A stretch of DNA of 7,057 nucleotides, from contig JAGYJO010000069.1 of the NCBI GenBank assembly GCA_018402095.1, forward strand, positions 1 through 7,057, read 5' to 3'. This stretch comes from a bacterium (GTDB lineage Bacteria > Margulisbacteria > Marinamargulisbacteria > SXXA01). Both the position numbers and the translations under genes were made by a program. The notes beneath the pieces were generated by a model. The model ran no database searches. It saw only the letters and a program-made list of their open reading frames with translations, and had not been told where the DNA came from. Of this stretch, positions 1 through 7,000 are shown one piece after another (position 1 is the first letter of the stretch; each line of letters starts with the position of its first letter).

Positions 1-104
1 TTGAATCGGTACACCATCTTCGAAAACCCCACGATTCGCTCTATCTCGTACAACTCATGCTTCCCGGCTATTTGACTTTCTAAGTCCATATCGTAAAATG
101 ACAT
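1..104 (-). CDS. 5' end of a minus-strand gene, possibly a transposase (partial)
   Basis: Reading leftwards from an ATG at 104-102, the frame is open for 34 codons to the window edge. It begins MSFYDMDLES and continues with a charged stretch (KHELYEIERI) and a segment ending in SKMVYRF. A perfect AGGAGG lies six bases before the ATG, which strongly supports both the start and the strand. The short N-terminus resembles, from memory, the opening of some IS5-type DDE transposases, which often begin with a helical region rich in E, L and Y before the catalytic domain. The catalytic residues would be outside the window, so this cannot be confirmed. A possible -10 box (TACAAT on the minus strand, 143-138) sits at a suitable distance, but I see no convincing -35. 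I am fairly sure this is a real gene start and unsure of the product. Confidence 0.55.
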   Translation of the reverse strand, partial: MSFYDMDLESQIAGKHELYEIERIVGFSKMVYRF

Positions 105-110
105 TTGATT

Positions 111-116
111 CCTCCT
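111..116 (-). promoter_or_regulatory. Strong Shine-Dalgarno site for the minus-strand gene
   Basis: The minus strand reads AGGAGG followed by AATCAA and then ATG. This is a perfect anti-16S match with six-base spacing. It is the strongest ribosome site in the window and fixes the start of the leftmost gene at 104. Confidence 0.7.
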
Positions 117-151
117 CTGTGTTTTTTTCATACCCACATTGTACTGGAATC

Positions 152-186
152 CAGAAACCCGCTCACGCGGGTTTTTCTGTTTTTTT
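152..186 (+). terminator. Rho-independent terminator, + strand
   Basis: AAACCCGC (155-162) pairs with GCGGGTTT (167-174) in a perfect 8-bp stem closed by the loop TCAC. The stem can be extended by CAG/CTG (152-154 with 177-179) across a two-T bulge. A run of seven T follows at 180-186. The polarity is for + strand transcription, yet no + strand gene lies to its left in the window. It may stop transcripts arriving from beyond the left edge, antisense to the leftmost gene, or be part of a mobile-element boundary. It also shows that an upstream TTG start at 139 for the next gene is unlikely, because that reading would translate the terminator itself. Confidence 0.7.
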
Positions 187-210
187 ATCGCTATTTCGCA
201 ACAGTCCCAA

Positions 211-918
211 ATGGCCTGCAATACACTCACAAAAGAAGAAGAAGTTAGTCAACTCCGCAATCTCCGAAGTCACAGCACGAGATTGCTGGATTATCTCAAT
301 GCGGTGGAAAACAATACACCTCTGTTGAGTTTAGACAAAACAGAACAAAGAATTCTTCGTAAACTCGGTGTTTTAGAAACGACGCAGAACATCACAGAGG
401 AGGCCGAGGCAAGTGACTTCCGTCTCTACGAAAACAGGCCTCTCACAGAGGCTTTGTTGATCGATATCGGTCTAGCGGGTCATGCTGCGGCAGAGCCCAA
501 TGTCATCGGTTGTATGTGCAGTGCGTTTGCCCAAGGGCTTTCTTTGTCCACCGCCAAAGACTCTAGACGTATCACAGAGCTCTGTGAGGAGGGTGCCCAA
601 TGGAGTTTGCGTTTGTGGCAGCAGTCCTGGAAAGAAGCGGAACAAACGAGGAATGATGCCCGTCTCAAAAAAAGTATCGAAGCTTATAGACATGCCTACG
701 CGTTTCATAGATATCTCACGCTATCTATCCCAGTAGCGGGTCAGCAAACAGAACATGAGGCCAATATTCATCATATGGACATGTCTCTCGATCATCTGTT
801 TTTGGATATTCAAAGAGGTCTTTCTGACGAACGTTTTAATGCGCGCTTAGGACGGGATGTTGTGATGGGGCTCTCCAAGTATGCAATGCCTACGGAAATA
901 CTGAAGGCGATGCTTTGA
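211..918 (+). CDS. Hypothetical protein, probably soluble and helical
   Basis: I do not recognise this family. From the ATG at 211 the product is 235 residues, starting MACNTLTKEE. The sequence is rich in E, L, R, A and Q with few glycines or prolines, which suggests a mostly alpha-helical soluble protein. I see no signal peptide or membrane span. Visible landmarks are a CMC motif near residue 105 in an alanine-rich stretch, a basic and aromatic segment (SIEAYRHAYAFHRYL), and a histidine cluster (IHHMDMSLDH). These could bind metal, but no known motif matches. No clear Shine-Dalgarno precedes the ATG. The frame is open back to a TTG at 139, but that would run through the terminator at 152-186, so 211 is preferred. 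Leucine codons here favour CTC (about 12 of 33 by hand count), unlike the TTG-dominated genes downstream, which hints at a different origin. Confidence 0.6.
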   Translation: MACNTLTKEEEVSQLRNLRSHSTRLLDYLNAVENNTPLLSLDKTEQRILRKLGVLETTQNITEEAEASDFRLYENRPLTEALLIDIGLAGHAAAEPNVIGCMCSAFAQGLSLSTAKDSRRITELCEEGAQWSLRLWQQSWKEAEQTRNDARLKKSIEAYRHAYAFHRYLTLSIPVAGQQTEHEANIHHMDMSLDHLFLDIQRGLSDERFNARLGRDVVMGLSKYAMPTEILKAML

Positions 919-942
919 TTATTTTCTATTGCTCTCAAACTC

Positions 943-987
943 TTTCACGAAGTAGACTTTTCCCGTGAAAAAACCACTTATTTTTTT
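943..987 (+). terminator. Possible weak terminator after the hypothetical gene
   Basis: TTTCACG (943-949) and CGTGAAA (964-970) form a 7-bp stem around a 14-base loop, and a run of seven T follows at 981-987. The ten-base gap between stem and T run is longer than usual and the loop is large. It could end the transcript of the 211-918 gene, but the fit is poor. Confidence 0.3.
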
Positions 988-1007
988 GAAAGGGCTCTCG
1001 CCCTTTC
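988..1007. promoter_or_regulatory. Perfect 8-4-8 palindrome upstream of the metal regulator
   Basis: GAAAGGGC (988-995) and GCCCTTTC (1000-1007) are exact inverted copies separated by TCTC. The T run lies before the hairpin on the + strand and none follows on either strand, so it does not have terminator form. It lies 82 bp before the ATG at 1090, where an operator for a dimeric regulator could sit. DtxR/MntR proteins bind palindromes of about this size and often control their own genes, but this sequence does not match an operator consensus that I know. An RNA hairpin in the leader is the alternative. Confidence 0.35.
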
Positions 1008-1089
1008 TATCCCATCTAGGCGTCCTGGCACCTGCGGCTTTGCGAGCATGCCGAGACAACTACAAATCACATGCCGCGACAAATCTAAA

Positions 1090-1764
1090 ATGAACCAGAG
1101 TACACAAGATTATTTGAAGGCCATTGCGTCATTGGCCTTGTTGAATATTCAGACGTCGGTGAAGCCGAAAGACATTGCGGATCGTTTGTCGGTCTCTCCT
1201 GCAGCTATCACGGGAATGGTGCGAAAACTTGAGTCCGAAGGTTATGTGACGTCTGCTCCCTATAAAGGCGTTTTTCTGACAGAGCAGGGCCGCAAAGTAG
1301 GGGCGAATATGATTCGGCATCATCGGCTTTGGGAGGCTTTTTTGCATGATGAATTGGGTCTGAGTTGGGATCAAGTTCATGACGAAGCTGAGCGTTTGGA
1401 GCATGCTTGTTCCGATGCGCTCATCGATAAAATAGAAGAAAAATTAGGGTTCCCTCGTTTTGACCCTCATGGAAATCCTATTCCTGATAAAGACGGACGG
1501 ATTTCATTGGTGGCTCACGAGCATGTGTTGTCACAAGCAAAAGTGGGTGTGACTTACATGATTACGCGTGTTTCTCAGCTTGATCAGGAAGATTTGGCGT
1601 GGTTGTCTCAGATTGGTTTGATGATTAATACGGTATTGACGGTATCCGGCAGTATTCAAAAAGATGGGGCTTTTGTTGTGACATTTGAATCAGGTGGGAT
1701 GTTAATGGTCAGCTCTGGAATGGCTGCTTCTATTTATGTTTGTGAATTAGCGGTTGGCGCTTGA
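1090..1764 (+). CDS. DtxR/MntR-family metal-dependent transcriptional regulator
   Basis: This is a metal-activated DNA-binding dimer. From ATG 1090 it has 224 residues: a winged helix-turn-helix at about 5-65 (helices around KPKDIADRL and SPAAITGMV, wing around SAPYKGVFLT), a dimerisation and metal domain at about 66-135 including HGNPIP, and a C-terminal SH3/FeoA-like domain at about 140-222. It therefore has the long DtxR/IdeR architecture, not the roughly 140-residue MntR form. Aligned by eye, the primary-site ligands are D7, E101, E104 and H105. D and E replace the Met10 and Cys102 of DtxR, which is the Mn-type pattern of MntR. Ancillary ligands H78, E82 and H97 are also present. Start 1090 places D7 where the family has it; an ATG at 1048 would add 14 residues. 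Neither has a good ribosome site. corA follows after 12 bp, so the two are probably co-transcribed. Family assignment is secure; metal specificity is inferred. Confidence 0.92.
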   Translation: MNQSTQDYLKAIASLALLNIQTSVKPKDIADRLSVSPAAITGMVRKLESEGYVTSAPYKGVFLTEQGRKVGANMIRHHRLWEAFLHDELGLSWDQVHDEAERLEHACSDALIDKIEEKLGFPRFDPHGNPIPDKDGRISLVAHEHVLSQAKVGVTYMITRVSQLDQEDLAWLSQIGLMINTVLTVSGSIQKDGAFVVTFESGGMLMVSSGMAASIYVCELAVGA

Positions 1765-1776
1765 GGGAGTGTGTAG

Positions 1777-2730
1777 ATGAACGTATGGACTTTTACAGAT
1801 AGCGATGTTCGAGAAGGTGGCTTGGATGCGTTTCAAGACTGGCATGTGTCTCCTGTAGGGAAAGTTTGTGTGTTTGCTGGTGAAGAGGATACCGCGTCAC
1901 TTAAGGGTGTTTTGCAGGCGCTGAATGTGCATCCGTTAGCTATACAAGATGTTTTGAGGGATAGACATCCACCCAAGTATGAGGTGTTTCCAGAATACTG
2001 GGTATTTTTGATGCGTGTTTTGCCGCATCAGGGGAAAAGCTTCTTTTTACATCCTGTTCAAGTCAGTTTGGTTGTCGGTGAAAATTGGTTGGTTTGTCGG
2101 TACCAACACAAGTGTCTTAGTGTCGATGCGATATTGGCGTCTATGCGTCTCAAAACAGAGTTGTCGGGAGTGGCCGTTTTGACATGGGAAATAATGGAAA
2201 CGGTTGCGTCTCATTATTTGGATTGGCTCATGTATTTGGAGCGTCGTATTGGTACCCTTGAAGATGCGTTGTTGCTGGCGTCTGATGACAAGTTATTAAT
2301 GGATGTTATTGCTTTGAAAACAGGTTTGCGGAAATACCGGCGTAATTTTTTGTATTTGGAACGTGTGGCCGGACAGGTTCGGGACAAGGGTATTGGCTCA
2401 GATATTCTGGCCTATAGTCCTGAATGTAATGATTTATATGAAAAATGGGAGCGGGTTTATTCGATGTCGGCGATGTTCTACGAACAATTGGGGGACATGA
2501 TTGATGGGTACATTAGCCAATCTTCCTACAAACTTAACGTGACGATGCGTGTACTGACGGTGATTACTGCGATTTTTATTCCACTTAGTTTTATTGCAGC
2601 GTTATATGGAATGAATTTTATCAATATGCCAGAGTTGTGGTATCACAATGGGTACTTTGTTTTGTTGGCTGTTATGCTGTTTGTTGGCCTTGGTATGGTT
2701 ATTTGGTTTAGAAAAATCAAATGGTTGTAG
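1777..2730 (+). CDS. corA: CorA-family magnesium/cobalt (divalent cation) transporter
   Basis: CorA forms homopentameric inner-membrane channels that admit Mg2+ and other divalent cations such as Co2+, Ni2+ or Mn2+. The product has 317 residues, the usual family length. A cytoplasmic alpha/beta and long-helix domain occupies about 1-250, including IQDVLRDRHPPKYEVFPEY and the stalk helix. TM1 spans about 255-277 and ends in the signature YGMNF (G278, M279, N280) followed by MPEL, which forms the pore mouth. TM2 is about 291-311, followed by the basic tail FRKIKWL. All hallmark features are intact. The Shine-Dalgarno GAGGGAG (1763-1769) overlaps the TGA of the regulator and sits seven bases before the ATG, so translation is probably coupled. 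Pairing with a DtxR-type gene suggests the transporter is controlled by a metal sensor; whether it imports or exports cannot be told from sequence. Confidence 0.96.
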   Translation: MNVWTFTDSDVREGGLDAFQDWHVSPVGKVCVFAGEEDTASLKGVLQALNVHPLAIQDVLRDRHPPKYEVFPEYWVFLMRVLPHQGKSFFLHPVQVSLVVGENWLVCRYQHKCLSVDAILASMRLKTELSGVAVLTWEIMETVASHYLDWLMYLERRIGTLEDALLLASDDKLLMDVIALKTGLRKYRRNFLYLERVAGQVRDKGIGSDILAYSPECNDLYEKWERVYSMSAMFYEQLGDMIDGYISQSSYKLNVTMRVLTVITAIFIPLSFIAALYGMNFINMPELWYHNGYFVLLAVMLFVGLGMVIWFRKIKWL

Positions 2731-2739
2731 GTGGGCTTT

Positions 2740-2838
2740 GTGAACGAGGTGATACTTCTTTTTTTCTGGTTTCTTGCTTGGTACCTCGGGAAAAACATTT
2801 ACGCTTATCATACGCGAATGTTTAAATACCCGTATTAA
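2740..2838 (+). CDS. Possible 32-residue single-span membrane microprotein
   Basis: A GTG at 2740 opens a 32-codon frame ending in TAA, starting nine bases after the corA stop. AGGTGG (2729-2734), overlapping the corA TAG, lies five bases before the GTG and makes a good ribosome site. The peptide has a short acidic N-terminus (MNEV), a hydrophobic core of about 13 residues (ILLFFWFLAWYLG), and a basic, tyrosine-rich tail (GKNIYAYHTRMFKYPY). Under the positive-inside rule the tail would be cytoplasmic. It is in the same frame as corA, so stop readthrough would fuse it to CorA's C-terminus. A partner or regulator of CorA is an attractive inference, since small membrane peptides modulate other transporters. 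The caveat is that T-rich DNA readily encodes hydrophobic residues, so it could be fortuitous. Confidence 0.42.
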   Translation: MNEVILLFFWFLAWYLGKNIYAYHTRMFKYPY

Positions 2839-2905
2839 GGGGTAGACTACCATGAATTGTGTGCTCATGGGCCAGGTGTGTAGTGCCTCCATTGTTTGCT
2901 ATAAC

Positions 2906-2911
2906 GAGGTG
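2906..2911 (+). promoter_or_regulatory. Shine-Dalgarno site deciding a TTG start
   Basis: GAGGTG lies five bases before a TTG at 2917, separated only by T residues. It supports the unusual TTG start, which also places a lysine just before the hydrophobic core of the signal peptide. The word AACGAGGTG occurs here and again near 2742, inside the microprotein frame. Confidence 0.6.
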
Positions 2912-2916
2912 TTTTT

Positions 2917-3993
2917 TTGATTCAAAAATTGCTGGGAATTGTGTTTTCTCTGCTATGTGTCGTGACTGTGCTGCATGCTCAGCCTATTTTGTTGACTGTG
3001 GATGGGACTTTTTCGGATAGCCAATCGGGATTGCTGACAGGGTCTCGTACGGTGACGATTTCCCTGAATCGAAATGCTGATTTGTTTGCGGGTAATACGG
3101 GTACCGAATTGTGGACTGAGACCCTTCCAAATGTGACTTTTTCTTCTGGCTTTATGTCTGTTGAACTAGGTCGTTTAACCACAATTAAACCCGAATATTT
3201 TTTGGATTCGAACGTTATTTTTATTGTAACGATTGATGGGGTTTCGGGGCGTGTCGGCATTCCTGTACGGTATGTCCCATTGGCTGTGCGTAGCAATGTG
3301 TCCGATGTAGCGTTGCGGGTGAGTGGCAATGCCATTGAAGGGGCGATTCCTGCATCTTTGGTGACTGGTACGCTGTCTGGTATTACAGGTTTAGGTCCTT
3401 TGGTGACCACTTTGAATAGTAGCGCTGGGTTGACTATTGGGACTCGGACCTTGTTTGCAAATCCTGGTTCTGGGCGTGTGGGTGTTGGTACATCTTCTCC
3501 GCTTCATGCCTTGGATGTGTCGGGTAATGTCCGCGTGACGGGACAAGTGATTTTTGCAGATGGCTCTTCGTTGAGCAGTGCATCTTCTTTGGCGACATCT
3601 GGGGGTGGGCCTATTAGTAGTACCCGAGATGTGACTTTAGAAGCAGACAACGATGTGAATTTTACAGGCAAAATAATTGCCAAAGTGGGTGGTGTGGAGC
3701 GTCTTGTCATTTTGAATGATGGGAAAGTGGGGATTGGTACCACTGTTCCTATACAAGAATTTGAAGTGAATGGCGGTATTTTGGTTAGAAATACCACGAT
3801 TTCTAATCCGGGTGCGATACGTTTTGATGGGTCTGTTTTCGAGGGCTACGATGGCGTCGCCTGGCGTCGCCTGGATATCGAGAGCAACTCTGCGGGTGGC
3901 TGGACCTTTGACTCTGTTGCGGGGAAATTGGTACAAGTCATGCCAACGAGTAAAGTGGGTATTGGTCTGACGACGCCTGAATATGCATTGTGA
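2917..3993 (+). CDS. Secreted tail-fibre-like repeat protein, N-terminal part (frame broken)
   Basis: Starting at a TTG, this encodes 358 residues before a TGA. Residues 1-21 form a Sec signal peptide (MIQKLLGIVFSLLCVVTVLH, then A) with probable cleavage before Q22. Residues 22 to about 130 form a beta-rich domain of the type that opens many exported repeat proteins: an initial 'TVDGTFSD...LLTGSRTVTISL' strand pair, then LWTETLPNVTFSSGFMSVELG, and VGIPVRYVPLAVR at the end. Repeat modules follow with VGVGTSSP (residue about 188), VGIGTTVP (about 271) and VGIGLTTP (about 347), each leading into a 'LDVSGNVRVTG'-like strand. Such modules are known from phage tail fibres and bacterial surface proteins and are thought to form trimeric beta-helical shafts. 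The stop falls in the middle of a module and the remainder continues in another frame, so this is a fragment of one larger gene. Role in adhesion or surface structure is inferred. Confidence 0.8.
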   Translation: MIQKLLGIVFSLLCVVTVLHAQPILLTVDGTFSDSQSGLLTGSRTVTISLNRNADLFAGNTGTELWTETLPNVTFSSGFMSVELGRLTTIKPEYFLDSNVIFIVTIDGVSGRVGIPVRYVPLAVRSNVSDVALRVSGNAIEGAIPASLVTGTLSGITGLGPLVTTLNSSAGLTIGTRTLFANPGSGRVGVGTSSPLHALDVSGNVRVTGQVIFADGSSLSSASSLATSGGGPISSTRDVTLEADNDVNFTGKIIAKVGGVERLVILNDGKVGIGTTVPIQEFEVNGGILVRNTTISNPGAIRFDGSVFEGYDGVAWRRLDIESNSAGGWTFDSVAGKLVQVMPTSKVGIGLTTPEYAL

Positions 3994-4005
3994 TGGGTGG
4001 GGACC
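3811..4005 (+). repeat. 65-codon module, copy 1 (contains the TGA)
   Basis: This segment reads GAIRFDGSVFEGYDGVAW, then AGGW, VGIGLTTPEYAL, the TGA-TGG pair and VGT. It matches the segment at 4641-4835 (GTIRFDP, FQGYNANGW, AGGW, VGIGTYDPAYRLHVVGE) at exactly the same total length of 65 codons. The alignment shows that the stop replaces the position that is histidine in copy 2. Confidence 0.7.
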
Positions 4006-4031
4006 GCAAAAGCTGATACGTTTAGAGGGGC
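3991..4031 (+). other. Frame-breaking lesions inside the repeat-protein gene
   Basis: The in-frame TGA (3991-3993) and following TGG occupy exactly the two codons that read H-V in a paralogous 65-codon module at 4641-4835. TGATGG equals GATGTG with a T gained in front and a T lost behind, so two compensating indels explain it. After it, correct sequence resumes in the original frame (VGTAKADTFRG to about 4030). The next recognisable motif, FVGDGSQVTNL, is in the -1 frame from 4032. Restoring one G in the GGGG run (4027-4030) would give RGGFVGDGS with no break. Three single-base indels in about 40 bp point either to a poorly resolved stretch of sequence or to a decayed gene. Confidence 0.7.
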
Positions 4032-7000
4032 TTCGTTGGTGATGGGTCTCAAGTGACGAACCTTAGTCCCTTATCTCTAGGGACTGTTGTTCCTTTGTCT
4101 AAAGGTGGTACAGGTGTTGCCACGCTTAATGCCAATACTATTTTGTATTCAAATGGTACTCAAATTAAATCTTTCCCTGTCATGGGATCTGGCCAATTGT
4201 TGGTGGGTACTGGCGGATTGCCGATTGCATCATCGTTGACGCCCAGTGCCGGCATTACGATTACCCTGGCTACAGGAAGTATTGTTGTCGCTCATGCGGA
4301 CACGTCTACGGCCAATACGGTGACGCTGAATGGTGGACAGGCCATTAGCGGGATTCATGTTGATGGGTTTGGTCATGTGACCAGCCTGAATGCCGTTGAT
4401 TTTGATGCCCGTTACTACACGCAAACTGAGGCAGATACCCGTTTTTTGAGGGTTTTAGGTGGTCCGTTGACAGGTGGATTGACGTTTTCTGGGGTGACCA
4501 CCGCTATCCAGTCTGTGTCGGGTGAATCCTTGGCTTTTCAGTCAGGGTCTGGTCTCGTAGGTGTGGGAACGACGTCGCCTTTGCAAGCTTTGGATGTGGC
4601 GGGTGCAGTCCGAGTGGCTTATACCGAAACAGGTCTTGAAGGAACCATTCGTTTTGATCCGACAAGCCGACGTTTTCAAGGCTACAACGCAAATGGCTGG
4701 GTTGCTTTGGACAATACCACGACAGCTGCTGGTGGCTGGGCTTTGGATGAGGACAAAGTAACGCTGCAAAACAGTGGTCATAATGTGGGTATCGGGACCT
4801 ATGATCCTGCTTATCGACTGCATGTGGTTGGTGAAACGTACTTGAATGGGATGGTTGATGTGGGTGACGAATTAAGGTTGTCGCCCGCAGGTCTTCGTTT
4901 GGGAGAACACAGCATTCAGGCTGGCGTTGTCTCTGGTAACTGGTCTTTTTTACAGGGGAAAGTGAGTGGTATTTCGACGCTCTCTGCGCAGGCGGTGGGT
5001 ATTGGTACCTCGATTCCATCTGCTTCTTTGCATGTTGTGGGTAATGCTGTTTTTACAGGGCCTGTCCAAACTTCTTCTGTGTTGCTTGGGTCTCGTTCTC
5101 TGGGCGATGGCACCCTCAATGGTAATTGGGCACTTTCTGGTTCTGGTTCAGGGACGTCTTTGGTGGTGGACTCACTAGCGTTGACGGCAAACCAGATAGG
5201 CACAACCTCTGGAAATTTAGAACTTTCAGGACTCAGTGGGATTAAGTTGGGATCGTCGTTACATGTTACAGGCCATGTTTTGGCTGCTGTTGCCAATGGG
5301 GATTTGTCGTTGGTTCCTTATGTCGATCGGGTTGTCGTGATTGATGGCGTGACCTTTAACCGTGGTGTTGTCTCCGGTATGCGGGATTTGTCTTTGGATG
5401 GATCTTTGTCTGTTTTAGAGGGCACATTGAGAGTTGCGACACCGAATAAAAATGTTTCTATTGGAAATGTATCGCCTGTGTCTGGTATTTCTTTGACGGT
5501 GAGTGGGGATGTGTTGGTGGGGGCCGCTACGGCTGTTCATGATGGCGCTGTCGGCAAATCCAATTTGTATGTCGCGGGTAATCTTGTGGTAGATGGTGTT
5601 TTGGTGCAAGCAGCCGGAGGGGAAAATACCTTTACTGAAATAGAAATTAGTGGCCGTACGTCTTTGGCGACCCAATCGGGTTTTGTGGGTATTGGCACGA
5701 CCCGGCCTTCTGCAACATTGGAAATTCGTACGACCCATAATGCGACGGGTAGTCGTGTGTTTAGTGTTTTCAATACAAACGATGTACCCATCATGAGCAT
5801 GACCAATGCAGGGTCATTGGGTCTTGCTGTCGCAACGCCAACGGCGGTGTTGCATTTGCCCGCCGGTTCAGAGTCTCGTCCACCGCTTAAATTAACCCAG
5901 GGAACACTGCTTTTGACGCCAGCTGTAGGATCTGTGGAATTTGATGGTGAAGACTTCTATTACACCACTTCTGGCGGTACACGAAATATTGTTGTGAATG
6001 CCAGTCGGGCACAAATTTTAAGATCAAAAACAATACAAGAGAGTACCTTGGTGAGTAACAGCGTCAGTGGTACTTGGAATGCCGTGGCACAGTTAAATAT
6101 CGGGGGCAATACGACCTATCCAGTGACTGTTTTATCGAATAAATGGAAAGTGAATGAGCTGGGTGATGCAACCGTTGTATCGATGACGGTCCCAAGTCTG
6201 AATGCTGGAACGGGCATGTTTTTGGTCAATACCTCTGGCGTTGGTGTTGGTACTGCAAATCAAGTAGGAAAATTACAGGTAAATGGGAACACTGTTTTGG
6301 GGCCTTCGTCTGTCGTAACGGGAGGTCAATCGAACAAAAGTAATCTTTATGTTGAAGGCGATGTTGTTGTTCATGGAAAACTTGAACAACCGGAAACAGC
6401 ACCACGTAATAACTTGTCACGTTTGCAAGTGTTTGGTGCAACACAACTGGCCACTGTTTCGGGAAATGTTTCCATAGGAACGCCAACGGCAACGGCTAGT
6501 TTGGAAGTGAAAGCGACGACAAACACGGCTACAGCGAGACCTTTTCGTGTTCGTTCTGGAGAAAGTACCCCTATTCTAACTGTCTTGGGGAATGGGAATG
6601 TGGGTTTTGGAACAGATGTTCCAAGTTCGTCTATTCACGTTGTAGGCACGGTTAATGCAACGGCGTTTGTGGGCAATGGTGCGGGTTTGTATGGTTTGGA
6701 CCCTGTGTGGGCACAGGCTGAAGATTTGAGTATTAGCTATACGTTAGGTGTCGCAGGTATTGGGGTTTCCACGCCGCAGGCGTTGCTGCATATTGGGGCG
6801 GCTTCTACGACGACCCCGTCTTTTATGTTGACGGAAGCGGCTGCTTTGTTGACTTCGCCTGAGGCTGGCGCTTTTGAATACTATGATGGGGGGTTGTACT
6901 TTACCCCAGATGAATTGAGTAGGCAGGAAATTGTACTGACTACGGCGACACAAAATTTGCAGAACAAGACATTGGAAGACACGAGTTTATCGGGTACCAC

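Larger units (their letters stand above)
3475..6780 (+). repeat. Array of V-G-x-G-T modules within the fibre-like gene
   Basis: About a dozen copies of a short motif recur: VGVGTSSP, VGIGTTVP, VGIGLTTP, VGVGTTSP, VGIGTYDP, VGIGTSIP, VSIGNVSP, VGIGTTRP, VGVGTANQ, VSIGTPTA, VGFGTDVP and IGVSTP. Most are followed within about five residues by a 'L-[DH]-V-x-G' strand (LDVSGN, LDVAGA, LHVVGE, LHVVGN, IHVVGT). Spacing varies widely (roughly 70 to 230 residues), so this is a modular protein repeat and not a DNA tandem array; nucleotide identity between copies is limited. Confidence 0.8.

Noticed and set aside
139..210. Upstream TTG start at 139 for the hypothetical gene
   Set aside because: It would translate the strong terminator at 152-186 and has no ribosome site; ATG 211 is more credible.
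211..1764. Readthrough fusion of the hypothetical protein and the regulator, which share a frame separated only by one TGA
   Set aside because: The 919-1089 translation shows no protein character and contains two hairpin-forming repeats; the regulator has the normal family N-terminus at 1090.
2900..2905. TATAAC as a -10 promoter box for the fibre-like gene
   Set aside because: No matching -35 exists, and transcription would start at or beyond the ribosome site, which the gene needs.
3991..3993. TGA as a recoded sense codon
   Set aside because: TGA ends the hypothetical gene and the regulator in this window, TGG is used freely for tryptophan, and the roughly 1,010-codon continuation contains no TGA.
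4027..4041. Programmed -1 ribosomal frameshift
   Set aside because: No X-XXY-YYZ slippery heptamer or following pseudoknot is evident, and the TGA upstream would stop ribosomes first.
3475..6780. Repeat array as a possible CRISPR locus
   Set aside because: The repeats are diverged at DNA level, unevenly spaced and translated in frame; there are no identical repeats or uniform spacers.
2979..6953. Several minus-strand and alternate-frame open frames across the fibre-like gene
   Set aside because: They are low-complexity shadows of the repeat protein without ribosome sites or recognisable domains.
2099..6998. Seven GGTACC sites, more than the one or two expected
   Set aside because: Some come from the V-G-x-G-T protein motif (GGT ATT GGT ACC) and the rest are scattered; no spacing pattern suggests a functional array.
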